DNA from: M0027 sp021713415 | GTDB taxonomy: Bacteria > Pseudomonadota > Gammaproteobacteria > Francisellales > Francisellaceae | NCBI GenBank assembly: GCA_021713415.1 | Contig: JAKJJQ010000010.1 | Span: 1 to 64,000, forward strand | Length of the DNA stretch: 64,000 bases | Reading direction: 5' to 3' | Notes under the pieces: generated by a model | Told to the model about the DNA's origin: nothing | What the model saw: the letters and a program-made list of their open reading frames with translations, nothing else | Databases searched by the model: none | Made by a program: the position numbers and the translations under genes | Part shown: piece after piece, positions 8,534 through 16,487 of the stretch | Layout: the number at the start of each line of letters is the position of its first letter | How positions within the stretch are numbered: the stretch's first letter is position 1

Positions 8534-8941
8534 TCATTCTTTTAGCTGCCTTGCTAACTGGCGAAAATGAGCCTCTGAAACTACATTATCTCTTAAAACA
8601 AATAGCCGATATACTTTTTTTAAACCAACAACTTTTAAATCAAGCGCAATAAAAAAACGACTTACCATTGTACTAGGCAATGGCTTTACCAAATAAATTT
8701 GACCATTTTTTAATTCAATTTGATATTGATAATCTTTAACAGTTAAAGATAAGATTGAATGATTAGCTATTTTAAAATAATTTCTTAGCCAAAATAATAT
8801 TAACGTCACAGTGATTGCAACAATAAATACCAATTTAAGCCATAAGTTGAAATTTAATACGCTAATTGCATAAATTCCAATAATATAAAAAACAAATTGC
8901 ATTATAATCATTATTTTAGATGATTTAAATTTTATAATCAT
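8534..8941 (-). CDS. YgfX/CptA-like small membrane protein
   Basis: A 135-residue protein with two closely spaced membrane helices near the N-terminus (about 10-30 and 35-52) and a soluble C-terminal domain ending in RDNVVSEAHFRQLARQL. This layout and the terminal RD...FRQL motif match the YgfX family, called toxin CptA in E. coli, whose partner is SdhE/CptB. No sdhE-like gene is next to it here. Similarity is by architecture and the C-terminal motif only, so the call is moderate and a toxin role should not be assumed. Confidence 0.55.
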   Translation of the reverse strand: MIIKFKSSKIMIIMQFVFYIIGIYAISVLNFNLWLKLVFIVAITVTLILFWLRNYFKIANHSILSLTVKDYQYQIELKNGQIYLVKPLPSTMVSRFFIALDLKVVGLKKVYRLFVLRDNVVSEAHFRQLARQLKE

Positions 8942-9018
8942 ATATCGCTTAATTTATATTATTTATAGTTTTATTTATATCAAATAAAAAATGTTTTAAT
9001 CAAGCATATTACTTATAG

Positions 9019-9894
9019 CTAAATATTTTCTAATAAATTAATAAATTGACGTATTTTTGGCTGTACAAATCGATGTCTTTGAAAATAAGCATATAAGGGT
9101 ATCTCACAATTAAATTGATCTCTTAGTATTTCAACTAATGCACCTGACTCAATTTCATCTTTGATCACATACTCATGCAACTGAATAATACCAAGTCCTT
9201 TTAAGGCACATTGTTTCATAAAGTGTGCATCATTTAACTTTAACCTTGCCCCTATTTGTGGCATTAATTGATTATCTTTAAGATCAACAATTGGTGTTGT
9301 GATTTTTCTACCTAAATGTGGAATATAGTGATGATTTTTAAGCGCCTTAATCGTCTCTGGCATACCATATCTAGCTAAATACTCAGGTGATGCACAAAGT
9401 ATATAACGTGTTTTACCAATAACTTTTCTTACAATATCATCTGGTGCTGGAAAGTTAACACCAATGACAATATCAATGGCTTCTTTATTTAAATCAGGCA
9501 TCCGCTCTTCAGTATATAATTCAACATCTACTTCGGGAAATTGAGATAAATACTCTTGTAATATAGATACTAAATGAGCTTCTGCAAAATATGGGTTAGA
9601 GCTAACTCTAAGTGTACCTGATGGATAATCAGTAAAACCAGAGACTAAATTATTCATTCGATCAAGTTGCTCTTTTAATCGAACAGCCTCTCGATATAAT
9701 AACTTTCCCTCTTCAGTTAACTGAATTGATCTTGTAGTGCGAATAAATAGTGGCACCTGATAAGATTCTTCTAATAAACGAATACTTTGACTAACCGCAG
9801 CTTTTGATACATTTAGAACCTTAGATGCTTGGGTAATACTCTGATTTTTGGCAACTTGCAAAAAAGTTTCAATATGATGTAATTGGTGCTTCAT
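9019..9894 (-). CDS. LysR-family transcriptional regulator
   Basis: A 291-residue regulator. The winged helix-turn-helix is at about residues 2-60, including QSITQASKVLNVSKAAVSQSIRLLEE; the rest is the effector-binding domain with the SNPYFAEAHLVSILQEYLSQFPEV segment typical of the CrgA/AaeR-like branch. I start at the ATG (MKHQLHHIETF) because it begins exactly at the family domain; the longer frame would need a TTG start ten codons upstream. It is divergent from an MFS transporter gene with a 113-bp spacer that contains a 9-bp inverted repeat, so it most likely controls that transporter. Confidence 0.9.
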   Translation of the reverse strand: MKHQLHHIETFLQVAKNQSITQASKVLNVSKAAVSQSIRLLEESYQVPLFIRTTRSIQLTEEGKLLYREAVRLKEQLDRMNNLVSGFTDYPSGTLRVSSNPYFAEAHLVSILQEYLSQFPEVDVELYTEERMPDLNKEAIDIVIGVNFPAPDDIVRKVIGKTRYILCASPEYLARYGMPETIKALKNHHYIPHLGRKITTPIVDLKDNQLMPQIGARLKLNDAHFMKQCALKGLGIIQLHEYVIKDEIESGALVEILRDQFNCEIPLYAYFQRHRFVQPKIRQFINLLENI

Positions 9895-9917
9895 AGTGAT
9901 TGATTGTAAATTTATTA

Positions 9918-9950
9918 TTAACAATAGTTAATTATATTCAATATTGTTAA
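9918..9950. promoter_or_regulatory. inverted repeat, candidate LysR operator
   Basis: Perfect 9-bp arms TTAACAATA and TATTGTTAA are separated by 15 bp in the spacer between the LysR gene and the MFS gene. A T...A dyad of this span is typical of LysR-type regulator recognition sites. Its position just upstream of the regulator start also fits negative autoregulation. Confidence 0.5.
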
Positions 9951-10007
9951 ACAAATCAAAATATACTATCCTCTAGAGCTAAAAACATAATAATAGGATT
10001 ATTTTTT

Positions 10008-11186
10008 ATGAATATTGGCAAAAAAACCATTTTACTAAGCTATATTTGTATTGCTTCAATCTCAGCAACAATAATTACACCAGCATTGACACAAATACAA
10101 CAAAGCTTTCACTTAAGTAGCAATCAAATTCAGTGGGTTATCTCTATTTTTTTAATTGGCTATGTTTTTGGACAATTACTCTATGGACCAATAGCCAACC
10201 GCTATGGTAGCTTACAATCACTAAGGTTTGGATTAATTATTAATTTAATTGGTATTATCATTTGTATAGTCGCAACCATTATTTCAAGCTATACGCTACT
10301 TTTAATCGGTCGTTTTATTACTGCATTAGGTGCTGCAAGTGGGTTGAGTTGCACCTTTATGCTGATTCATGCTTATTTAGATGATCAGCAAACAAAAAGT
10401 ATACTATCTTTTTGTATCGTTTCATTTACCATAGGCTTAGGCATATCGATACTGATTGGCGGCATGGTAACACAGTATTTCAACTGGCAAGACTGCTTTA
10501 TCGTATTATTTATTCATGGTGTCATTATGTATCTGACAACCTTTATATTTGATAAAGTAAAAAATACTCACCATAGAATTAATTTAGCCGTTATCATTAG
10601 TGATTATTTTACTGCTTTAAAAAATAAGTCTTTAGTGATATTTTCACTAATGCTAGGTAGTGTAACTATGTTTAGTTATGGCTATGCTTATAGTGCACCA
10701 CTTTTTGCAATTAATGAATTACATCTATCACCTAGTGTTTATGGTTTATGGAATTTACTCACCATATTTGGCATGCTATCAGGTGGCATTTTAAGTTCAT
10801 TTTTAATGAAATATCTAGGCGCACAACGCTTATTAAAGTTAAGCGTTGTGTTAGTCATACCATGCCTTATATCATTATTAATTTTATCCTTAACCAATAG
10901 TCATAATATCTTATGGTATTTTATATCTGCTATGTGTGCATATGCCACATTTGGACTTATTTTTCCCTCTGCCTCTTACTTTGCAACCCTAAAAGCAAAA
11001 GATAAAGCCAGCGCATCCAGCATGATGTCATTCTTAAATATGATATCAGCAACCATTGGCGTTATTATTATGGGTTATTTAAGCATTAACCCAGTATTGG
11101 CAATGGTGTGTGTTTTAGGGATATTTTTTATTATTGTTGCGCTAAACTCATTGAAACAATTAAGTAATCACTTAAGCAAATTATAA
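10008..11186 (+). CDS. MFS transporter, Bcr/CflA-type drug efflux
   Basis: A 392-residue inner-membrane protein with about 12 hydrophobic segments. The loop 2-3 signature appears as GQLLYGPIANRYGSLQSLR (about residues 55-73), the form typical of the DHA1 Bcr/CflA efflux branch, and SSFLMKYLGAQRLLK marks the equivalent loop in the second half. It probably exports a small hydrophobic compound by proton antiport. It is divergent from a LysR gene and overlaps the convergent LysE gene by 6 bp at the 3' end. The substrate is unknown. Confidence 0.87.
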   Translation: MNIGKKTILLSYICIASISATIITPALTQIQQSFHLSSNQIQWVISIFLIGYVFGQLLYGPIANRYGSLQSLRFGLIINLIGIIICIVATIISSYTLLLIGRFITALGAASGLSCTFMLIHAYLDDQQTKSILSFCIVSFTIGLGISILIGGMVTQYFNWQDCFIVLFIHGVIMYLTTFIFDKVKNTHHRINLAVIISDYFTALKNKSLVIFSLMLGSVTMFSYGYAYSAPLFAINELHLSPSVYGLWNLLTIFGMLSGGILSSFLMKYLGAQRLLKLSVVLVIPCLISLLILSLTNSHNILWYFISAMCAYATFGLIFPSASYFATLKAKDKASASSMMSFLNMISATIGVIIMGYLSINPVLAMVCVLGIFFIIVALNSLKQLSNHLSKL

Positions 11187-11810
11187 AAAAATCTCAACCC
11201 ACAAAAATAACCCGAGTATGATTAAAATCACACCTGTTACTTTAACTATATAAATCGTATACTTATCAAGTTTTGCTTTTAATTTAGGATAAGATAAAAT
11301 AAAGCTTAAAGCACAAAACCATAAAAGTACGATTAAAAATAATTCAATTAAAATAGCAAAGCCAAAACCCACGCCAAAGTCTTGGTAGGGTATAAGCGTA
11401 AACATGGCAATAAAAAATAAAATGCATTTTGGGTTTAATAAATTTGTTAAAAAGCCTTCTCTATATAGACTAAAGCGTGAGAATAAACGCGCTTGTGGCT
11501 GATTCGATTCTACAGCTTTCATGGGTATTACTTTTTCTTTTAATGCCCCTATACCTAAATAAATCAAATAACTCCCACCTAATATAGCTACTGCATCAAA
11601 AAGCCATACAGAATGACTAATTAAAGCAGCTAAACCTAGCAAACAGTAGCTAACGTGAATTAAAATAGCAGAAGCTATACCTAATGCTGTAAAAATACCA
11701 CCTTTACGATCATATAATAAGGTGTTTTTCATCACAACAGCAAAATCAGGACCAGGTCCCATAGCAGCCAATAAATTTAATAGCCCTAAAGTCAATAACG
11801 TCTCAAGCAC
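11181..11810 (-). CDS. LysE/RhtB-family amino-acid exporter
   Basis: A 209-residue inner-membrane protein with about six hydrophobic helices. The LysE family hallmark GPGPDFAVVMKNTL is at about residues 18-31, and LLNPKCILFFIAMF near the middle is the second conserved segment. It probably exports an amino acid or a homoserine-lactone-like compound. The start is GTG with a GGGG 10 bases upstream; an overlapping ATG nearby stops after two codons. It follows the second MFS gene by 45 bp on the same strand, so the two may share a transcript. Confidence 0.87.
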   Translation of the reverse strand: MLETLLTLGLLNLLAAMGPGPDFAVVMKNTLLYDRKGGIFTALGIASAILIHVSYCLLGLAALISHSVWLFDAVAILGGSYLIYLGIGALKEKVIPMKAVESNQPQARLFSRFSLYREGFLTNLLNPKCILFFIAMFTLIPYQDFGVGFGFAILIELFLIVLLWFCALSFILSYPKLKAKLDKYTIYIVKVTGVILIILGLFLWVEIFL

Positions 11811-11855
11811 TAAAGCATTTCCCCAAACAAATAAACCATTATATTCAATTTGGTT

Positions 11856-13064
11856 TTAATTTTGCAAATTCTTATGTATTTTCCACCAATAGGTGATCAC
11901 CAGCAATAACATCAAGACACTATAAATCACAACCACTTCAATAACGATATCCGCGTTGATAAAGCTCTCTAAAAATGAAATTAAGCTTGTAATTAAGACA
12001 TTCACTAAATACATCACAGCAGCTGCAGCACCTGAAATATGGCGAAATAATGACATGCCCTTACCCATTGATAAAGGAAAAATAAAGCCACAAACAAAAA
12101 ATACTAAAACACTAGCAATTAATAATATCGCATAGCTATTAGGGAAAAATAGGTTAATTACTAATAAAGTGATTAATGTAATAGCAATAATATGTACTGT
12201 GGTTAAGAACAAAGCTTTTACTTGGAAATGCTTTAATAAATAACGGCATAGAAAAGTAGATGGCAGAAATACAGCACCCATAATTAAGGCAATTTTGCCA
12301 AAATATGCAGCAGAATGACCAAAGACATTTTGAATTAAAAAAGGACCTAAGGTTTGAAAGGTAATAATCATCGCATAAGTAATGCCCATAGAAATAACTA
12401 ACGCCATAAATAGATCATGGCCTAATACTTCTTTTAAGCTACTTTTCATCTGTTTAAGGCTTAAAGTTTGCTTTTTAGTGATGGTCTCTGGAACAGTCAT
12501 AAAAATTGCTATAAAGAACATAATAGCGATCAGTAAGAAAAAGACAAAGCCCGCTTGCCAATTAAAATAAAATTGCAAGTAACCGCCAATGACAGGGCCA
12601 ATAACAGGACCTAATCCCCACATAGCCCCCATTACTGGCCCTAATTTGACCAAACGCTCAGGCTCTAGTGAATCAGAAAAAATAGCACGAATTAACACAG
12701 CAACTGCACCAACGGCTAGTCCTTGAGCTAACCGTGAAATTAATAATACTGTTACATCAGGCCAAAGAACAGGTAATAAACTAAAAATTGCAAATGCAAA
12801 CATTGAAATACGAAGAAGTTTTTGTCTACCAATTGCATCTGTTAAAAACCCAATAAAGAAATTACCTAATGCATAACCCAACAAATAAAGTGATATTACT
12901 CCTTTTACTAGTGCATCTGATAAATTAAGACTTTGACTTATTGCCGGTAATGAGGGTGCGACTAGATCAACAGCCATACCAACAACTGGCATAAATAACA
13001 GCAAAATTATAAACATTGTATTTTGCTTTTTTGCATCTGTATTTAAATTTTTATTTATATTCAT
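11856..13064 (-). CDS. MFS transporter, Bcr/CflA-type drug efflux
   Basis: A 402-residue, 12-helix inner-membrane transporter. The signature GNFFIGFLTDAIGRQKLLR (about residues 67-85), the RLAQGLAVGAVAVLIRAIFSD segment and GLGPVIGPVIGGYL in helix 5 identify the drug:H+ antiporter-1 Bcr/CflA branch. It is the upstream gene of a probable pair with the LysE-type exporter. Its 5' spacer carries a 19-bp palindrome that could be the site of a regulator not encoded next to it. The substrate is unknown. Confidence 0.88.
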   Translation of the reverse strand: MNINKNLNTDAKKQNTMFIILLLFMPVVGMAVDLVAPSLPAISQSLNLSDALVKGVISLYLLGYALGNFFIGFLTDAIGRQKLLRISMFAFAIFSLLPVLWPDVTVLLISRLAQGLAVGAVAVLIRAIFSDSLEPERLVKLGPVMGAMWGLGPVIGPVIGGYLQFYFNWQAGFVFFLLIAIMFFIAIFMTVPETITKKQTLSLKQMKSSLKEVLGHDLFMALVISMGITYAMIITFQTLGPFLIQNVFGHSAAYFGKIALIMGAVFLPSTFLCRYLLKHFQVKALFLTTVHIIAITLITLLVINLFFPNSYAILLIASVLVFFVCGFIFPLSMGKGMSLFRHISGAAAAVMYLVNVLITSLISFLESFINADIVIEVVVIYSVLMLLLVITYWWKIHKNLQN

Positions 13065-13216
13065 TTCATTTAATCCTGAGCGTTTTTATTTTTATAATTG
13101 ATAAAGGTTTATACCTGCTTAGCTGATGATATAATAACATTACAATAAATCAAATATATGTAATTTATCACGCAGATAAATAAATTTTATACACATGGTT
13201 AAGGCACACGCGCACA

Positions 13217-13235
13217 ATAGGTATAGTATACCTAT
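13217..13235. promoter_or_regulatory. 19-bp palindrome upstream of the MFS gene
   Basis: ATAGGTAT-AGT-ATACCTAT forms an essentially perfect palindrome with a single central G, about 150 bp upstream of the MFS start and about 40 bp beyond the ribosomal terminator. The arms contain GG/CC, so it stands out from the AT-rich background. It looks like an operator for a dimeric repressor such as a TetR- or MarR-type protein; no such gene is adjacent. Confidence 0.45.
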
Positions 13236-13274
13236 ATACAACTCAACTATCAAATGAAAAAGAGTCTAAAAAGC

Positions 13275-13311
13275 AAAAAAAAAGCCAAATGTATTAAAAT
13301 ACACTTAGCTT
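13275..13311 (-). terminator. rho-independent terminator of the ribosomal supercluster
   Basis: Reading leftward, a stem of about 13-14 bp with two G-U pairs (arms at 13298-13311 and 13282-13295) and a tiny loop is followed by nine consecutive U residues (A at 13275-13283 on the plus strand). It lies about 40 bp beyond the rplQ stop and ends the minus-strand ribosomal transcript. Confidence 0.88.
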
Positions 13312-13349
13312 TTAATTAATTTTCTAAATAAGAAAAGTTTATATTAGTA

Positions 13350-13784
13350 TTATTCTTCGTCAGCTTCAATTTCAATCGGGCGATCAACTAACTCAATAAA
13401 AGCCATAGGCGCTGAATCACCAAAGCGATGACCACATTTTAAAACACGTGTATAACCACCTTGACGCTCACTATAACGAGGGCCTAATGTTTCAAATAGC
13501 TGTTTAACCGCTTCTTTGTTACGAATTCTTGCAAATGCAAGACGACGAAGCGCTACAATTTTATCATTACGTTGTTGCTCAGTTAACTCTTTATCCTGAC
13601 GAATAGCTGTTTCACGTTTGGCTAATGTAATTAAAGGCTCAACAACACCACGTAACTCTTTAGCTTTAGCTAAGGTTGTTTTAATAACCTCATGTTTAAT
13701 TAAAGATGCCGTCATATTACGAAACATCGCACGGCGATGGCTGGAAGTACGTCCAAACTTACGGCTTTTTCTCTGATGACGCAT
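13350..13784 (-). CDS. rplQ: 50S ribosomal protein L17
   Basis: Large-subunit protein near the exit tunnel. The N-terminus MRHQRKSRKFGRTSSHRRAM is diagnostic, and the core ends in GYTRVLKCGHRFGDSAPMAFIELVD. At 144 residues it is longer than the roughly 127 of E. coli because of a short acidic tail (IEIEADEE). It is the last gene of the alpha cluster, 35 bp after rpoA, as in E. coli, and is followed by a strong terminator. Confidence 0.98.
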   Translation of the reverse strand: MRHQRKSRKFGRTSSHRRAMFRNMTASLIKHEVIKTTLAKAKELRGVVEPLITLAKRETAIRQDKELTEQQRNDKIVALRRLAFARIRNKEAVKQLFETLGPRYSERQGGYTRVLKCGHRFGDSAPMAFIELVDRPIEIEADEE

Positions 13785-13819
13785 TGGTAATATTCCTTCT
13801 TGTTAAAATTATTACTTAT

Positions 13820-14800
13820 TTATTTACCCATTAACTCTTCAGGTGGCCAACTATCAAGTCGCATGCCTAAAGAAAGTCCTCGCTCAGATAAGATACTTTT
13901 AATTTCAGTCAAAGATTTGCGACCAAGATTTGGTATCTTAAGCAAGTCCGACTCAGTATATTGTACTAAGTCACCTAAAAATCTTACATTCTCTGCTTTC
14001 AAACAATTAGCAGAACGAACTGTTAACTCTAAATCATCAACTGGTCTTAATAGCACTGGATCAACATCAGGTGTATCACTTTGCTTTGCTAAACCAATTG
14101 GTGCTTTCAGATCAACAAATACAGATACCTGCTCATAAAGGTAAGTCATTGCAAGCTCAACTGCTTCACGTGGATCAATCGTACCATTTGTTGAAATAGA
14201 CAATGATAATAGCTCACTATTATCATCAATAGATTCAACTTCAAAAGCACACTGAGACAATGGATTAAATCCAGCCTCTAAAGTCATCACACCAATAGGG
14301 CGAACTTCACTTTCAGCTAAATTGATATCTTGATTAACACTAAACCCACGGCGACGCTGCAATAAACGTAAGGTCATCGCAAACTCACGATCACTAGTTA
14401 CATGAGCAATTACAAAGTCAGGGTTAATAATTTCAGCTTTACCTGAAGTTTCAATATCGCCTGCTGTAATTGTACATGGACCCTGTTTATTAATTGTCAA
14501 ATAGACTTCGTCATAACCTGGCTCTAATCGTATAGCTAATTGTTTTAAATTCAATAGAATTTCAACAACATCTTCTTGAACACCATCTAATGTTGAATAT
14601 TCATGCAATACACCATCAATCTGAGCTTCAACAACTGCAGCACCTGGAATTGATGATAATAGTACTCGTCGCAATGAATTCCCAAGCACATGAGCAAATC
14701 CAGCGGCAATCGGTGATAAAGCCACACGATAACGATTGGTACCTATCAGCTCTGCTTCACCCAGCTCTGGTTTATAAAGCTCTGTAGGACACTCTGACAT
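13820..14800 (-). CDS. rpoA: DNA-directed RNA polymerase subunit alpha
   Basis: The assembly platform of RNA polymerase. The N-terminal domain contains FAHVLGNSLRRVLLSSIPGAAV (dimerisation and beta contact, about residues 35-56). The C-terminal domain from about residue 250 holds VRSANCLKAENVRFLGDLVQ, with the residues that bind promoter UP elements, and IPNLGRKSLTEIKSIL. At 326 residues it has the normal length. Some Francisella carry two different rpoA genes; only one is in this window and it looks complete and standard. Confidence 0.98.
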   Translation of the reverse strand: MSECPTELYKPELGEAELIGTNRYRVALSPIAAGFAHVLGNSLRRVLLSSIPGAAVVEAQIDGVLHEYSTLDGVQEDVVEILLNLKQLAIRLEPGYDEVYLTINKQGPCTITAGDIETSGKAEIINPDFVIAHVTSDREFAMTLRLLQRRRGFSVNQDINLAESEVRPIGVMTLEAGFNPLSQCAFEVESIDDNSELLSLSISTNGTIDPREAVELAMTYLYEQVSVFVDLKAPIGLAKQSDTPDVDPVLLRPVDDLELTVRSANCLKAENVRFLGDLVQYTESDLLKIPNLGRKSLTEIKSILSERGLSLGMRLDSWPPEELMGK

Positions 14801-14837
14801 GGATTGACCTCTTTTAATTATGTTTTAAGTTAATAGT

Positions 14838-15458
14838 TTACTTTGAATACAACTCGATGATTAGTTGTTCATTAATATCAGCTGATAATTCTGAACGATC
14901 AGGCTCACTTTTAAAGACGCCTTCCATCTTCGTTTCATCAATCTCAATCCAAGAAACAGGTACACGTTGCTTAGATAATTCCATAGCATTTTGAATACGC
15001 AATTGTTTCTTAGATTTTTCTCTAATTGCAATAACATCTTCCACATTTACTTGATATGAAGGAATATTACAGCTTTTACCATTGACTAAAATTGAACGAT
15101 GAGATACAAGCTGTCTCGCTTCTGCACGAGTCGCACCAAACCCCATACGATAAACAACATTATCAAGACGGTTTTCTAATAGTTTTAATAAATTTTCACC
15201 CGTATTACCTCTACGGCGAGCCGCTTCAGTATAATAACGTCTGAATTGATTTTCTAGTACGCCATAAATACGACGAACTTTTTGTTTTTCTCTTAACTGC
15301 AAACCATAATCCGACAAACGTGCACGTCTAGCACCGTGTTGACCAGGTGCTGTATTAGCTCTACATTTTGCTTCAAATGGTTTAACGCCGCTTTTTAAAA
15401 ACAAATCAGTGCCTTCGCGACGTGAAAGTTTACACTTAGGTCCTAAATATCTTGCCAT
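14838..15458 (-). CDS. rpsD: 30S ribosomal protein S4
   Basis: Primary 16S rRNA-binding protein, 206 residues as in E. coli. It begins MARYLGPKCKLSRREGTDLFL and carries the S4 RNA-binding domain with RLDNVVYRMGFGATRAEARQLVSH (about residues 97-120). In the alpha operon S4 is the known translational autoregulator in E. coli. It lies between rpsK (18 bp) and rpoA (37 bp), the canonical order. Confidence 0.98.
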   Translation of the reverse strand: MARYLGPKCKLSRREGTDLFLKSGVKPFEAKCRANTAPGQHGARRARLSDYGLQLREKQKVRRIYGVLENQFRRYYTEAARRRGNTGENLLKLLENRLDNVVYRMGFGATRAEARQLVSHRSILVNGKSCNIPSYQVNVEDVIAIREKSKKQLRIQNAMELSKQRVPVSWIEIDETKMEGVFKSEPDRSELSADINEQLIIELYSK

Positions 15459-15476
15459 AATTTTATAACCTCATTC

Positions 15477-15872
15477 TTATACACGACGCTTTTTAGGCGC
15501 ACGACAACCATTATGCGGTAAAGGTGTTACATCAGTAATACTGGTGATTTTAAATCCTTTCGCATTAAGTGCTCTAACCGCTGATTCACGACCAGGGCCT
15601 GGGCCTTTAATAAATACGTCAATATTTTTAACACCAAACTCCTGTGCTTGAGTACCTGCACGTTCTGCAGCAACCTGCGCTGCAAACGGCGTACTCTTAC
15701 GCGAACCACGAAAGCCACTACCGCCAGCAGTAGCCCATGCAAGCGCATTACCTTGACGATCAGTAATGGTCACAATGGTGTTATTAAATGAAGCTTGAAC
15801 ATGCGCCATAGCGTCAACTACGGTGCGTTTTACCTTCTTACGAGAAGATGTAGTTTTGGATGTTTTTGCCAT
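15477..15872 (-). CDS. rpsK: 30S ribosomal protein S11
   Basis: Small-subunit platform protein, 131 residues. The conserved blocks VDAMAHVQASFNNTIVTITD, GFRGSRKSTPFAAQ and the C-terminal PLPHNGCRAPKKRRV are all present. It sits 30 bp after rpsM and 18 bp before rpsD. The basic N-terminal extension MAKTSKTTSSRKKVKR is normal for the family. Confidence 0.98.
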   Translation of the reverse strand: MAKTSKTTSSRKKVKRTVVDAMAHVQASFNNTIVTITDRQGNALAWATAGGSGFRGSRKSTPFAAQVAAERAGTQAQEFGVKNIDVFIKGPGPGRESAVRALNAKGFKITSITDVTPLPHNGCRAPKKRRV

Positions 15873-15902
15873 AACACTATTTATCCTATCGTTATTATTG
15901 TC

Positions 15903-16259
15903 TTACGCTCTAATCGGCTTACGAGGCCCTTTACGCGTACGTGCATTCGTTTTAGTACGCTGTCCTCTAACAGGCAAATTACGACGATGACGACGGCCAC
16001 GATAAGTACCTAAATCCATCAAACGTTTGATGTTCATTGATACTTCACGGCGTAAATCACCCTCTACCGTATAATTTCCAATCTCGTTACGCAATGCATC
16101 GAGCTGCTCTTCCGATAATTCTTTTATTTTAGTTTGCGGACTAATACTAACCGCTTGACAAATCTCTATAGCTCTCGGACGACCGATGCCATATATTGCA
16201 GTCAGTGCAATATCTGCATGTTTATGATCTGGGATATTAACGCCAGCTATACGGGCCAT
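15903..16259 (-). CDS. rpsM: 30S ribosomal protein S13
   Basis: Head protein that contacts the P-site tRNA and forms the bridge to the large subunit, 118 residues. It begins MARIAGVNIPDHKHADIALT and ends with the basic RGQRTKTNARTRKGPRKP tail. A 101-bp gap separates it from rpmJ upstream, which is the position of the alpha-operon promoter in E. coli. CTAGGAG lies about 6 bases before the ATG. Confidence 0.98.
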   Translation of the reverse strand: MARIAGVNIPDHKHADIALTAIYGIGRPRAIEICQAVSISPQTKIKELSEEQLDALRNEIGNYTVEGDLRREVSMNIKRLMDLGTYRGRRHRRNLPVRGQRTKTNARTRKGPRKPIRA

Positions 16260-16322
16260 TCACAAATCTCCTAGTTTATTTTTTAGTTAAAATTATTACC
16301 CATCTACGCAAAGATCACTCAA

Positions 16323-16349
16323 GATATAACAAACTGATCAAAAAATCAA
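16323..16349 (-). promoter_or_regulatory. candidate alpha-operon promoter upstream of rpsM
   Basis: Reading leftward, TTGATT at 16349-16344 is followed after 15 bp by TATATC at 16328-16323, with TG one base before it (extended -10 form). The spacing is short. Its place in the only gap between rpmJ and rpsM matches the alpha promoter of E. coli. Confidence 0.4.
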
Positions 16350-16360
16350 GATTATTAATA

Positions 16361-16474
16361 TTAACCTTGTCTTTGCTTATGTCTTGGGTCACTGCAAATT
16401 ACACGTACAACACCATTTCTACGAATCGTACGGCAATGTCTGCACATTTTTTTTACAGATGCTCTTACTTTCAT
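16361..16474 (-). CDS. rpmJ: 50S ribosomal protein L36
   Basis: A 37-residue protein, MKVRASVKKMCRHCRTIRRN at its start and ending SDPRHKQRQG. It is the zinc-binding form: Cys11, Cys14, Cys27 and His32 make the ribbon. It lies 13 bp after secY, the standard place in the spc cluster. A zinc-free paralogue, common in other genomes, is not in this window. Confidence 0.97.
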   Translation of the reverse strand: MKVRASVKKMCRHCRTIRRNGVVRVICSDPRHKQRQG

Positions 16475-16487
16475 AATTAAATCCTCT

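Noticed and set aside
13800..14138. 112-codon plus-strand frame antisense to rpoA
   Set aside because: It mirrors the rpoA coding sequence and has no motif or ribosome site.
15527..15748. Arg/Val-rich frame inside rpsK, and similar frames in rplB, rplP, rpsD and rplC
   Set aside because: These are alternative frames of highly conserved ribosomal genes with biased low-complexity translations.
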